From contig JAMWFC010000082.1 in NCBI GenBank assembly GCA_027475525.1, positions 2,232,001 through 2,296,000 of the forward strand: 64,000 nt of DNA, given 5' to 3'. Within the stretch, counting starts at the first letter, position 1, and each line of letters starts with the position of its first letter. Shown here in pieces: positions 22,668-34,700 of this stretch. The notes under the pieces are model-generated. The model made no database searches. It was not told where the DNA came from and saw nothing but the letters and a program-made list of their open reading frames with translations. A program made the position numbers and the translations under genes. This stretch comes from Macrolepiota albuminosa (lineage: Eukaryota > Basidiomycota > Agaricomycetes > Agaricales > Agaricaceae).

Positions 22668-22878
22668 TCAAGTATCACTCTTGAAATATCGAGACAGGCA
22701 ATCCATGACTTTGTTCAATTCACCTTTCACATAGGTGATGTAGAACTGGTACCGCGACATGTAGTCAATCCAGCGACATTGTCGTGGAGACAGGTGCACC
22801 GGAGTCTTGAAGAACTCTAGTGCTTTGTGATCCGTAATAATGTGGATCTTATATCCCATCAGTTTATCCTCCCACTTT
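22668..22878 (-). pseudogene. Gypsy B RNase H, C-terminal fragment
   Basis: Coding visible up to the N gap: IITDHKALEFFKT, SPRQCRWIDYMSRYQF and VKGELNKVMDCLSR are the typical end of a gypsy RNase H domain. The reverse transcriptase and protease that should precede it are not in the assembled sequence. Confidence 0.85.
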
Positions 22879-22978
22879 NNNNNNNNNNNNNNNNNNNNNN
22901 NNNNNNNNNNNNNNNNNNNNNNNNNNNNNNNNNNNNNNNNNNNNNNNNNNNNNNNNNNNNNNNNNNNNNNNNNNNNNN
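22879..22978. other. Assembly gap (100 N)
   Basis: One hundred N, probably a fixed placeholder and not a measured size. The flanks do not belong together in one element: the left is gypsy B RNase H, the right is the end of a different LTR. The gap should therefore hide at least RT, protease and most of another LTR or element. Confidence 0.97.
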
Positions 22979-23053
22979 GAAATAAGAGAATGAATGGAAG
23001 GAGAGTGAAGAGATAAGGAGTGAGAAAAGGAAGAAATGAGGAGTCCCCTGACA
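22979..23053. repeat. End of an LTR of the 14246-14763 family
   Basis: Matches the last 75 bp of the 518-bp solo LTR, ending GAGGAGTCCCCTGACA. If complete, a TTGCC target copy (23054-23058) should be found on the far side of the gap. Confidence 0.8.
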
Positions 23054-25761
23054 TTGCCCGTCATACGCGCTGCAGGCGCCACCACTCCTCTCGGTGCTAC
23101 TTGATTCTGACCTGAAAAGGGTCGACTATCCTTCGCTGGCAATTGTCCAGCAGGCTTCGATCAAGGCCGTTGGCCTCCAGGGATTGTCTTACAAACAACG
23201 AATCGCAGATTGCAATTGTTCTCCATCTCCGTCCATTTGGCCAGGAAGGTTCCCACCTTCACCACCTGACGGTTCACATTTCCTCAGCAGGAACTCTGCT
23301 GCTCATAATGGTTCGCTGTCCGTGTTGACTGCTCATAACGGATGGCATACGCCAAGAATTTGGTCACAGTATTGACCTCCGGAGACAAATTGTCATCACG
23401 TATCAACGCTCTCCTGATGTCTGCAGGTATTCTGTCCAGGAATGTCTCGTGAATAGTGTATTCGTCTGGATAGACGGCCATATTCTGTGCATGACCCACC
23501 AGGTCATTATAAAAGGTCTGGACGCCAGTCTTAGCATCATACACTGCCTTTCTAAAGGCATCACGAGCTTCCTGCATTGTAGCAGCGTTGACGAACCGAT
23601 TATACAGTCCTATCAGGACCTCTTTAAATGTCCAGTGCGATTTGTCGCGATTAATGTGGAGAACATGGCGACGGAACCAATTCCGAGCCTCTCCTTCCAT
23701 AAATTCGTGTAGCACAAATATCCTCTCCTGGTCCATGTCGTCTCCACCATAGCAGCAGGCTGCGAGGTGGTAGCACACGTCCATGGCCCAGTCCTCCAGT
23801 TGAGAGAACCTATGTCCTCCGGCATACGCACGTATGTGCTTACCATCAGATTTACGGGGACTTACCCCAGCAGGGAACTTAAATCTGACTCCAAGGGAAT
23901 CATCCACCAGATGAGTGAGGCAGTCATGCATATGATCCATATGGATCCTGACCGCTTCATTCATTCCCGGCGTAGTTTCACGCAATTCATGAGGTGCGGG
24001 CATCGAAAATGCCCGAAGGACTGCGAAACAGGTGTTCATTGGCTGTTCGTTCTGGCCGTGGGGTGGGCTGTTGCCCTACGTGTGGCTCTGCTGGTACTCC
24101 ACCAGCCTGCCTGCCACTATCACGACGACTATTATCATAATCGTCTCAATCGTTATTCTTACGATCACGACCTCCACCGTTGTTATTGCGACGACTTGGC
24201 TCCCTCCGTTCGTAGTGACCACTACTATCATCACTACCACCCGAACCTCTGTCTGGTTCAGCTGTCCGAGCCGCGAATTGTTGCCGCATATCATCAACAG
24301 GCGTTACACCCTCACGCCCTTCAAAGACTACCCCCTGGTCATCAATTAACCGAATTGTTGCCGCATATCATCAACAGGCGTTACACCCTCACGCCCTTCA
24401 AAGACTACCCCCTGGTCATCAATTAACGACTTACCATGATTGCGCAAGTCCTGGTTGCATATTCTCTGGTAATTGATGCGTTCATTCCCGTTGTCCACTA
24501 GGTGGACGCATCGCACTACGCATCGTGGTCGCGTTTGCTCCTCAAGAATGTGGACTTCGTCCACCTCCTCCTTGATTGTAACTTGCTTATGAGGTGTCTT
24601 AACCTCCTGCACTGCAATTAGTGCCTCTGGCTCCGCTGGAATCGTCATCACAGTCTCCACCTCAGACAATGCCTGCTGAGGCACTCCGCTAACAATGCAT
24701 TGACGGTTTGCGGCATTCTGATGCCGAACGTAGTCTTGCTGAGACTCATTAGCCTGACGAGGCACATTGAGCAATTCCATCGTGTCCGCGATTAATGGCG
24801 CTCATTGGCGCACACTCATCTCACATTCTACTGAGTCGGCTGGAGTAGCCGTTGAGACTGCTGACCCTTGCGCCACTTTGCGCTTAAGGTATTCCACTAC
24901 TTTGAGTTCGAAGATGGGCACAAATAATTCGATATATTCATTCAAATCTGCATGGGGTACATCGTGGCTCCTAGCAGCCAGCAACTGTAAGTGCTTCACT
25001 ACATAAAGCTGAAGACGCTTTCACGTCGATTCCTTCGTGACCACCGGATATCGGTCCAACACCAGCTGTAACTGGATAGACAAGGTCGAATGCGACCTTT
25101 TGCTTTCCTCATCATCTGAGGATTCCAGCTCAGACTCTAAGTCCATAACTCTCCTGAGGCCATCATGCCTCACTTGCGGCTGTTTGCCGGCCCGTCTGTG
25201 CAACTCTGGAATTCCAGGCACTGTTGATGCCTTTTCCAACCTTACACCATTGTCGTCCTCCCTACTAACCACTATTGCTGGTCCTTGTGCCTGTCCTTGT
25301 GTTGTCAGTGACGACGGTCCCGGTTCAGTAGCCGCATCGGCTACATATTCCAACAGCCGTTCAGTAGGTGCAGTCTGGAAGGGGGTACTATGCGCAAACA
25401 CGCTGCCTTGTACTATTTCCGAGTACTGGGTAATATCCGGTTGACCCTCAGAATGAGCTGACGAGCTCTTGGGCAATACCGGATACATCAATGAAGGCAT
25501 TTGGCTTGCTGGCAGCGACACTCCTGAGACCGCGGATCTCTCTCCTGGTTTACCACCAGGTCGTACAATGGACATCATCCGTGATACGGATAGCCCACCA
25601 GGCATTCCAAAGCTCGTGCTGACATCGCGAGGAATCTTTTCATCCTGCTTTGGCGGAGGTTGGTATGCTGACGCAGACTGCGTCTTCACAGCTTGAAGCA
25701 CAGGTAGGTCACCTGTGTCTGCAGCTGGGAACGGAGGATCCGGATCAAGAGAGCCAGTCAT
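23054..25761 (-). pseudogene. Gypsy B gag region, broken
   Basis: Reverse-strand frames at 25761-25021, 24999-24802, 24780-24346 and 24039-23284 read as one long Gag: a Pro/Ser-rich N-terminus, an acidic linker, an Asn/Arg/Gly-rich stretch (best seen about 24290-24060 in an alternative frame) and the retrotransposon gag domain (MEGEARNWFRRH, WTFKEVLIGLYNRFV, TFYNDLVGHAQNM, FLDRIP). No CCHC knuckle is visible before the sequence runs into the LTR fragment. A 77-bp duplication at 24274/24351 breaks one frame; other breaks look genuine. Confidence 0.75.
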
Positions 25762-25872
25762 GGAAGCACGTTTTCAACGTGATGCCAACAGAAAATTGAG
25801 AGGTTTTGATGATAGTTGCCTAGTCGGTAACAAGCCTAGAGTTTAAAGCCGATAGCAGAAGATTTAAAAAAA

Positions 25873-26046
25873 TGTAACCGGAGTTACGGGTTAGAACTAT
25901 CTTGTGTGTATCACACAAGTGCTAAATCAGACCGCAGTATCGGATTTGACTAGTACTTAGAGTGAAAACAAGATGTTGTCTTACATAATACTCTATTAAA
26001 TGATTATAGCGTCATTGACGCTTGTAACACGGATGACTCCATTACA
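25873..26046 (-). repeat. 5' LTR of gypsy B
   Basis: 174 bp, TGTAACCGG...CCATTACA, followed by the TSD ACAAT. See the partner at 16325-16498. Confidence 0.92.
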
Positions 26047-26850
26047 ACAATGGTACAGAATTTGTAAATTCTACCATTGAGAAGTTCTGTAAAGCAAACG
26101 GCATTGTGCATGAAACTACGAATCTGTACAGGCCAGAACAAAATGGTATAGCGGAATGTATGATTGCCATCCTTATGAAAATGGCATGGAGCATGCTGCA
26201 TGCAGCCAACATGGACTTGCAATATTGAGGCGAGGTGTTTATGTACGCCACATACATTTGTTTGATTATGCTAAATTCAGCGCTAAATAGAAAGATACCA
26301 TTTACTAAATGGAGTAACTCCCATGAAAAACTGGACGTATCTCACCTACATGTCTTTGGATCATTTGGATGGGTGCATGTCCAAAAAGAGGTAAGACATG
26401 GGAAGCTTGAGTCCCATGCCATAAAAGTCTGCATGTTGGGATGGTGGGCAGGCGAAACTAAAGGTTACAGATTAGAGGACCTCAAGAATAGAAAATTGAT
26501 TACTTCTTGTGATGTACAATTTCATGAAGATGACATCCTGAGCAAGCTTGCACAAGTCAAGAATCAAAACTGAGTCAGAAGTGACACTGGATTTCATTGA
26601 AACTGCTACATACCCTGAGGATGACACACCTCAACAAGTACACGTACCTGCACAACCCTCCAATCTCAGTCAACTGACCGAGGGCAATGACACCTACGTG
26701 AGCGCCTCTGAAGGAAATACCAGTAACGATGAACCCCAATATATGACAGAAACCAGGCCTATTACCCCAGAACGGATTCTCTCTGACTCCAAACATCAGG
26801 AAAAAAATCAAGTCTACCAAGAACAAACATGTTTACGTAGGACATGCCGT
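26047..26850 (+). pseudogene. Ty1/copia element, part 2: integrase core and C-terminus
   Basis: Resumes exactly after the TSD: NGTEFVN, YRPEQNGIAE and the copia integrase C-terminal region (HVFGSFGWVHV, GETKGYRLED, ITSCDVQFHEDD). It continues into a low-complexity linker that is cut at 26850 by the TR-GAG element. Several stops are present. Confidence 0.88.
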
Positions 26851-27846
26851 TGATGAGCCTGCATCGTGGCTGGCTACAGATCGCACCAATACCCGCACCT
26901 CATATAGGCCCACTAGTACCACCAGAAGCGCCACGCTCTAGCGCTTCCAGCGCTATTTTTCTCATATTTTTACACTAATAACTCGCAGCTACAGACTCCA
27001 ATTACTCTCAGACCACTTTTTATGGCACCACTTATTCTTCGCACCACTATTGACACCTCGCCGCACCTTGCCACTTGCACTCCGAGGCTACCCATTTACA
27101 CAGACACTTGGCATCAGTCAATCTGGCATAATGCTCTTAGCCAGTGGCAGCGCTTACAAAGGAAAATGATGAAGTATTTCCGTGACAGCATCATTATGGA
27201 CCTTTTTTACTATACAATTCAATTCACCACATTTACTTACATTTTTATCAGTTCACCACCCTCTAGCGGCGCTTAACCTCTTAGCGTCGGCTAACTTTCT
27301 TTACTATAAATACTTACTTTTTGTTAGTAGTACAAGGAATCAATTTGGCAGTAGGGATCGTATCCCAACATTTTGGTCTCCATACGCAACAGACTACCTC
27401 TTGTTGACCGTGTCAAGCAAGGGGACTCTGCTCTAGTTTTCTATATCTCTCTCTCTCTAGCGCCTTGCAACTACGGCTTGGCTTTCGTGCTTAGATCCGC
27501 TAAGCAATCTCATCCTTTTATTATTACGTTCTAGGTGCTAACACTTAGCGCCTCTTAGCGCCTCTTAGCGACCCTTTCCCGCACCTCTTAGCGCCTTTCT
27601 TAGCGACTTTCCCACGCTCTTAGCGCTCCCCCTTAGCGACTTTTAGCGCCCTGTAGCCACGTTTTGGAGCCATACGCAAGTGCCTCCAATTACCCACTTT
27701 CCTTGCCACCAACCTCTTGCCTACCGTGTGTTCTCTGGGACCTGTCCGGGACTCTCTCACACACTTAGCACGCCCAAAGCTATATCGGCTAAGTAGCTGC
27801 ACTAGTGATAGTCCACGCAGCGTCCAGCTCAATTTGGGCGTCATCA
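26851..27846 (+). repeat. 5' LTR of TR-GAG
   Basis: TGATGAGCC...GGGCGTCATCA, 996 bp. Contains eight TTAGCG words within 27545-27650. Open frames within the LTR (for example 27022-27276) are repeated in the other LTR and are probably not genes. A TATA-like TATAAATA lies near 27305. Confidence 0.92.
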
Positions 27847-27849
27847 TAT

Positions 27850-27867
27850 TGGAGCCCACCGCGAGGG
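27850..27867 (+). promoter_or_regulatory. Primer-binding site of TR-GAG
   Basis: TGGAGCCCACCGCGAGGG, three bases after the LTR, identical to that of gypsy A. Confidence 0.85.
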
Positions 27868-28018
27868 TATCTTAGGACAGATTCCGCCAGGAACCCACCT
27901 CTAGAGTAGCTAGCTGCTAGCGCAGTTGGCAACCTCACCACAATTTCCCAGTGCCTTGCTGCACACCCTTTACGACGTTTATTTTTGATTTACGCTTGCC
28001 ACTCGCTGTGGCTACTAC

Positions 28019-30171
28019 TTGCCGGTTATTCCCATGCGTACTCTTGCTACTCCTACTATGAGCCAAGCACCGCTCCTTTATATGCCTAGTCGGAATCACT
28101 TTGCCGCACCCAAATGGAATGAAGCCAACCCACGCGAGTTACTCCAGTACTTCCAAGAACTAGAGCACCTTTTCCGTGATTGTGGTGTTACCGACAATGT
28201 CCAAATGAAGAATTACGCTATTCGTTATGTCTCCTACAACACCGCAGAATGTTGGACAGGTTTACCAGAATTTGCCACCTTAGCACCTGCATCTAGCGCT
28301 TCCCCAGCCCCTTTAGCACCTGGCCAATCTAGCTACCAAGATTGGAAGACAGCAGTAATCAATTTATATCCTGGCGCAGAAGAATCCACCCGTTATAGGC
28401 TTAGCGACCTCCAGCAGCTAGTACAGGACACCTTTGCCACTGGCCTGCACACTCTCAGCACATTTTCTACCTATTACCGTGACTTCCAACGCATTTCTAA
28501 ATGGCTCCGACAACATGGCAAACTATATATAAATGAAGAACGTCGCTTATTTCAGCAGGGTATTCCAACCTCCTTTTGGACAAAAATAGCACGTCGCCTA
28601 GAGATTCTCCTACCGATGGACCATCCCGATGAGCTCTATGACATTGATCAGGTCTTTAAAGCAGGCAAATGGGTACTCACTGGTACCGCTACTAGTGCCA
28701 GCACTCTCAGTCCCCTTAGCGTCTCCAGCATCTCCAGCACCTTCGATCCTCTTAGCACCTCCAGCTCTTTTAGCACTCATTCTGGAGGTTTTCCTAGCAC
28801 TCCCACAGTAACCCAAGCGCTAAATGTTAGCGCTTCCGATGACTATAAAGACCTAGAAACTCAGGTCAATGCTGCCGTCGCCACTGCTATGTTGCCAATT
28901 GAAAATTGGCTTGCTGCTACATTAGCAAATAGCCAGCTCCAGGACTCACCATCAGAAGCATATATAGAGGAGATTTACTATTTTGGACCTGATCAGGACG
29001 CCAAGGAACCCCCTCAGCAGGAGTTTATAGGACTATCACGCCAGGAACGTATTACTATTTTGGACCTGATCAGGACGCCAAGGAACCCCCTCAGCAGGAG
29101 TTTATAGGACTATCACGCCAGGAACGTATTGCTCAGATTCAACATGAACTTGCAATATTACGAGGAGAAATTGCCACACCAGAAACTACTCCAATCCTTA
29201 GCACCCCCTCGCCAATGTCTAGCGCCACTCTTAGCACCTCCAGCACCAGCTTTAGCACTAAATCTAGGGCACCAGTAGCGACGCAATCCATGGTTTCTCA
29301 ATCCAAGTCTCAGAGCACCTCCAACGTTAACTTAGCCATTGTCAACACTTCCATTGCTGTACCTCTTAGCGCATTGTCTAGCGCTCCTCCAGCACTGCCT
29401 AGCGCCTCTCCAGAACCTCCTAGCGCCTCTCTTGACACTCCTGTGAAAGCTCAATCTGAAGTTCCCGACGTTACCACCAATCTTGCTGTCATTGAGGACA
29501 GCTCTAGTGTTCCTCTTAGCGCACCTTTTAAATCTAGCTGTTTGCCCCCTAGCGCTCCACCAGGCCTTAGCGCACCACCTAGCACCTCCTCAGCATTCCC
29601 TAGCGCCTCTCCAGAACCCCTTAGCACCTTCTATGAAGACTCAGTTCTTGTTAACGCAAACTCTAGCACCATGACATTAGCGCCACCTATCTTGCCACCA
29701 TGCAATCACCTGCCTACTAGCTACCTCCAGCCCATAGTGCCAGCTCTTAGCGCTCCTCAGAGGCAGTTTGGGACAAATTCCTTGGCGACATTTCGAGTTT
29801 TTGAGCTAGAAGCTCCTCAACAAGTGACGGATCATATTATGACAACACGAGTTACAGCAACAATTAAAGAACTCTGCGGTATAGCTCCCAGCTCAAGCGC
29901 ACCAACAGGCACTGTCTTAGCACCTTCTGATGATACAGGCGCTACCATTAGCGCTCCCTTTAGCGCTTTCAGCTTGGGCAATAATCACTACTACTACGAC
30001 CTCTCTGAACTTGCATTTACTGGCGACGTTTTTACGTGTTTCCTCAATAGTACCTCTACCACACCTTGCAGCGCTACTCTTAGCGCCCATATAGCCTCCA
30101 AAGGACCACTAGGAATCCCAAAGAAGGCGCTAACACCAGCGCTTGCCGACGTTATTTCAGAAAATGGATAA
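28019..30171 (+). CDS. gag: TR-GAG Gag protein (single 691-residue ORF after correction)
   Basis: As assembled the frame breaks at 29107 and reopens before 29215. The break is an exact 77-bp duplication (28975/29052); removing it joins both parts in the same frame without any other change. The capsid-type domain (YFQELEHLFRDCG, YPGAEESTRY, FQQGIPTSFW) closely matches gypsy A Gag. Next come a segment with SRQERIAQIQHEL, a very Ser/Ala/Pro-rich middle in which Ser-Ala is mostly written AGCGCN, and a C-terminal block with MTTRVTATIKELCGIAP. The CCHC zinc knuckle of gypsy A is missing. The start may be ATG 28034 or 28058 instead. Confidence 0.85.
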
Positions 30172-30566
30172 AAGTACAAAAACATTGATATTTTGCTAAG
30201 TCGTCTTTCTTGAATCATCTTTTTGTTAGCCTTCTTACTATACATTCATAGACAATCTTTGCCACTACCTATACTGAATTTCGTTGCCAAGATCACTACA
30301 AGTTTGCTACATACTTGACCCTTGAGTTATCTTTCATTTTTGCATGCGTTGTTATACTTTTTGTTTATTCTTAATCTTTTTCGTATTTCAGCTCTGAGTT
30401 TCTAACGTTTTTAGCACCACTATACCTTGCCGACATCGCCAGCTTCTAGCGCACCTTAGCACCTACATTCCCCTTCTTGCCGACTACTTGTTCAATTGCT
30501 GACTTTCAGACTAGCGACCCTTGGGAAAAGTGACTGAGGACAGTCAGCATTTCAGTTGGGGGGAGA
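30172..30566 (+). other. TR-GAG noncoding 3' interior with polypurine tract
   Basis: About 400 bp after the Gag stop with no gene seen. It ends in CAGTTGGGGGGAGA (30553-30566), preceded by GAGGACAGTCA, the same arrangement as in gypsy A. Confidence 0.75.
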
Positions 30567-31562
30567 TGATGAGCCTGCATCGTGGCTGGCTACAGATCGC
30601 ACCAATACCCGCACCTCATATAGGCCCACTAGTACCACCAGAAGCGCCACGCTCTAGCGCTTCCAGCGCTATTTTTCTCATATTTTTACACTAATAACTC
30701 GCAGCTACAGACTCCAATTACTCTCAGACCACTTTTTATGGCACCACTTATTCTTCGCACCACTATTGACACCTCGCCGCACCTTGCCACTTGCACTCCG
30801 AGGCTACCCATTTACACAGACACTTGGCATCAGTCAATCTGGCATAATGCTCTTAGCCAGTGGCAGCGCTTACAAAGGAAAATGATGAAGTATTTCCGTG
30901 ACAGCATCATTATGGACCTTTTTTACTATACAATTCAATTCACCACATTTACTTACATTTTTATCAGTTCACCACCCTCTAGCGGCGCTTAACCTCTTAG
31001 CGTCGGCTAACTTTCTTTACTATAAATACTTACTTTTTGTTAGTAGTACAAGGAATCAATTTGGCAGTAGGGATCGTATCCCAACATTTTGGTCTCCATA
31101 CGCAACAGACTACCTCTTGTTGACCGTGTCAAGCAAGGGGACTCTGCTCTAGTTTTCTATATCTCTCTCTCTCTAGCGCCTTGCAACTACGGCTTGGCTT
31201 TCGTGCTTAGATCCGCTAAGCAATCTCATCCTTTTATTATTACGTTCTAGGTGCTAACACTTAGCGCCTCTTAGCGCCTCTTAGCGACCCTTTCCCGCAC
31301 CTCTTAGCGCCTTTCTTAGCGACTTTCCCACGCTCTTAGCGCTCCCCCTTAGCGACTTTTAGCGCCCTGTAGCCACGTTTTGGAGCCATACGCAAGTGCC
31401 TCCAATTACCCACTTTCCTTGCCACCAACCTCTTGCCTACCGTGTGTTCTCTGGGACCTGTCCGGGACTCTCTCACACACTTAGCACGCCCAAAGCTATA
31501 TCGGCTAAGTAGCTGCACTAGTGATAGTCCACGCAGCGTCCAGCTCAATTTGGGCGTCATCA
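30567..31562 (+). repeat. 3' LTR of TR-GAG
   Basis: 996 bp; every part I compared is identical to 26851-27846, including the TTAGCG cluster (31261-31366). Confidence 0.92.
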
Positions 31563-31754
31563 CCGTCCGCGGTAGGGTGTTGTAGCGTCGATAGCAGTCT
31601 GTAGTATTGATGGTGTCTCTGTAGACCTCCATCACTCGCGGATTCTTACAGTGCCTCAGTAGGGTTGGCCGTTTTTGGCGGGCATGTATAGGAACTCGTA
31701 GATATTGTAGATTAGGTAGGGTTGTAGATGGGAATATACAAGGATAATATGTGA

Positions 31755-34700
31755 CTAGGTTGTTAGATGGATTCCCTGCAAACGTAGCCTTGACTCATAC
31801 GTTTCTGCAAGCCGTCTCTCCCGAGTTTGTTCGGCAGGGGGTCGTTGATGGTATTGGTGTTGATCTAATAAGTACCGAAGGTGGTAGAAATCGTAAAGCC
31901 GAAGATAAGGGTTCAGGTAGAAGGATGGTGCCTCAGCGAGGACAGTGTCATTATGCCATGAAGGCTCCATCTCCTGCCCGAAATAAGGAATGAGGTGGCA
32001 CGTTGATATGACTTGTGAGGCGGGGATGATTGATGCGTGGGGATGGTAGCCACAGAGCGACCTATTGAGATGGTACATGAGGAGGCCGTCGGCAGGTTTC
32101 CGTAAGGGTTTGAACCAATGGACATAGAGAAGAGGTGGGAATCGCGATTGATCAAGGGAGGGAAGCCGAAAGATTGCACGAACCTGAGCCACAGCCAGAT
32201 CTGGTAAAGGTGGTGAGTCTCCTGCCGCCTGCCAGTGTGTGAACGGTCAAATACGATAGGCTTACCTTGGTGAGGTCCTGAACGTATACCACCCTCGCCC
32301 TGTTTCCGGACAAGGACGGTACTGAATCGGGCAGCATGCCCTTGTCGGATTCCAGCTGTGGTGTATTGCGCAGTCTTGGCAGGTTGTGCAATGATGACGT
32401 CGTTCAATGGTCGGCTACCCATTTCAGGAATTGCGGGAAGTGTAAGGGCAAGTCGCCGGTATATAGGAAAAGTGGATGAGCACGTGAGATTGGGAGGCGT
32501 AGGGAGGTCGCGTCTGCGAAGGAACTCTTCGACGTAGTACAGAAAATCACGGATCTCAAACTTTTCCTCAATGTCCGGGACTAACATATGAGGAAAGGCC
32601 GGTTTCTTCGCGATCCGATAGGTGATTAGGGGCTGAGTCGTGCCATCGTCATCTCCTTCAAAATCCTCGACATCCCCTTCCTGTCCCAATTCCCTCCTAA
32701 CAGAGTCCTCATCCTGCTCATCATCACTCCTCTCGTCCTCCCCGGCCGTCTTGGGATACACCCATGACAGGTATGCGTCAAAGTCCTGCATCGCTTCTTG
32801 ACGGGTGAGCCATTGTGTCATTTGCTTCGTGTAATCCTTCTTGTTAGATGCCCTGTATCCCAATTTGGCATAGTCGATGTGAAGGCGCTCAGTGGCCTCG
32901 GTGTTGTAACCAGTCGCGCTCCCAAGCATATGCATCGAGTCGATGTAGTGTCGTATATTGTGTAACTTGCTGATATTGAAGTGTTCCCGAATGTTAAGAT
33001 CGATGAATACTTGTTTGTGGGCATGGAAAGTAGCCCAGGCGGTGTCCAGTTGAGCCAACGAATCATCTGTGTGGACGTGAAACTGAGCATAATAGATGAA
33101 ATCAAGGGCAGCTCTCGAAGCAGCAATTACATCCGCATTGACCGCATTCGCTAGTATCTCCAAGAACACTTTCTCCATGTTCTTATGCTCCCTTCCCGTC
33201 CATTGAGTAGTGAGTGAGATGCCTTTCTTGAAGTGTCGGAGGGTCGAATGGGGCGACATTGCCATGAATCGTCGGTCCATTTCTTCTTTGCCAAGCACTT
33301 TGAAGGTCCAGCTGATGAGATGGTCCTTGAAGATTCCCTTATGGAGCTGGTGAAGAATGTCCAGAGTGATGCAACTGAAGATGTTGCAATGAGGCAAATC
33401 CCTCCAGAACGGATTGATTGGACGAAGGGACCAATCCTTGAACTCTGGCGAGGTCCTTCGCATGCCATTTGCTCGGCTCGCTGCTTCGTCATCCAGTGCA
33501 GTCAAAGTTTCTGCCTGTGTTCGTGCTCTCGAGTGGTCAGAATCTCCTCGCTTCTTTGGCTCAACAAGGCAATGGGGACAGGAGTTCTCCTTACATCCAA
33601 CCACAAGGCATTGCTCCGGGTAGTCCGCAATGTACGCCGCCAGGATTGGGAAGATTTTCCGAATCCATCCATCAGAGCACCTCATCTCCACACCCTTCTT
33701 CCCTGCCTTCACCAATGGCTTCAGGATTGTTCTCATGCTCTCGTGAAAAAGCTGGTGCAGCTCGCCAGAGCATCGCTTCTCCAAGAAACATTCAAGTTTT
33801 GATGTTGGAATGTAACCAACGAGAATCATCGCTCTGGCTGACGGCTTCCTCCTTCGTTCCTCTGGTGTATTCCCGATTGCTAGATAAACTGGATACGCCT
33901 GCTTATCGCCACTGAACGAAGTTAGGCAGGTCTTATCTGATGCCAAAATGACAGGTGTCACTGTCGCCCCTTCTGGCAATTTCTTCTGCGGGTCATATGA
34001 ATGCACTGCCTTCGAGACGAATACAAAAGGCTAACCTGAGTATCCCACCACCAGTTCCCTGTCCACATCTCCCCGTACTCCCTATTCGACTTCTCTTTGT
34101 CTCTGTACACCCGATATGGCATGTACTCATTGGTGTCACTTGCTGCTGGATTCTCGAGCAGCTCTTGTATTACCTGGAGAGGATCACGCATCCATAGCTC
34201 CAGCTCTTCTGTGAGCAGCTGCCCGTTAGGGCCAAGGACATCTCCAGTGACACGCAGTGGTGTACATGTCCACCCAGCCTCGCTCGGAAGACGGTCGATG
34301 AGCTGGTAAAGGCTACGTGCATTATGGAAGGATGGAGGATTCTCGTTGGTCTGGGGTACCAAGTGAGTAACTCGTAGGGATGACTTGCCTCAATAACTTA
34401 CAGTTTCTAGATTCAAGAACTCATTGATCTTCTCCTGACTGCAACCTGCTGTCGCCAGCCATTTGGCGAGTTTCCATTCGCGAACTGTCTCAAACGGAGC
34501 ACATGCAGGTAAACCATATGATTCCTGTTTCTCTCGGATTCGCTCAAATGCGCTCTTGCAGGGGCCGTATGTTGTCCCCGCAGGATACGGGAAATCCTCT
34601 ATGAAGCGCTCAGAAGAATGTCCTGTTCGCCTTTGCTCTTGCGTGGGTTCAGGGGCGGACTCCTCTGGGATCTCCTGGAAAATAGGAGGGTCAACATCCA

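Larger units (their letters stand above)
16325..26046 (-). mobile_element. Chromodomain Ty3/gypsy element (gypsy B) with 174-bp LTRs
   Basis: Flanked by 5-bp TSD ACAAT (16320-16324 and 26047-26051), which splits the copia integrase. Reverse-strand order: 5' LTR 25873-26046, gag, N gap where protease and RT should be, RNase H end, integrase plus chromodomain, a nested solo LTR, about 3 kb of extra ORFs, PPT-like CATTGGGGGGCA, 3' LTR 16325-16498. I find no tRNA-type primer-binding site after the 5' LTR; self-priming as in some chromoviruses is possible but unproven. Stops and a changed integrase residue indicate inactivity. Confidence 0.9.
26851..31562 (+). mobile_element. Young non-autonomous gag-only LTR retrotransposon (TR-GAG)
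   Basis: Two 996-bp LTRs (26851-27846, 30567-31562) that appear identical enclose a 2.7-kb interior with a primer-binding site, one Gag gene and a polypurine tract, but no protease, RT, RNase H or integrase. The flanks carry the 4-bp duplication CCGT (26847-26850, 31563-31566). The primer site, polypurine tract, LTR ends and Gag are shared with gypsy A, so a gypsy A-like element probably supplies the enzymes. Identical LTRs argue for very recent movement. Confidence 0.9.

Noticed and set aside
24076..24297. Val/Ile-rich reverse ORF that could look like a membrane protein
   Set aside because: Alternative frame of the Asn/Arg-rich segment of gypsy B Gag.
27022..27436. 84-codon ORFs in the TR-GAG LTR, present twice
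   Set aside because: They are inside a 996-bp LTR and recur only because the LTR does; no recognisable protein and partly overlapping frames.
31567..31640. Terminal inverted repeat of Plavaka against 37390-37430
   Set aside because: Only a weak CGGT-GG type resemblance; not enough to define the ends.
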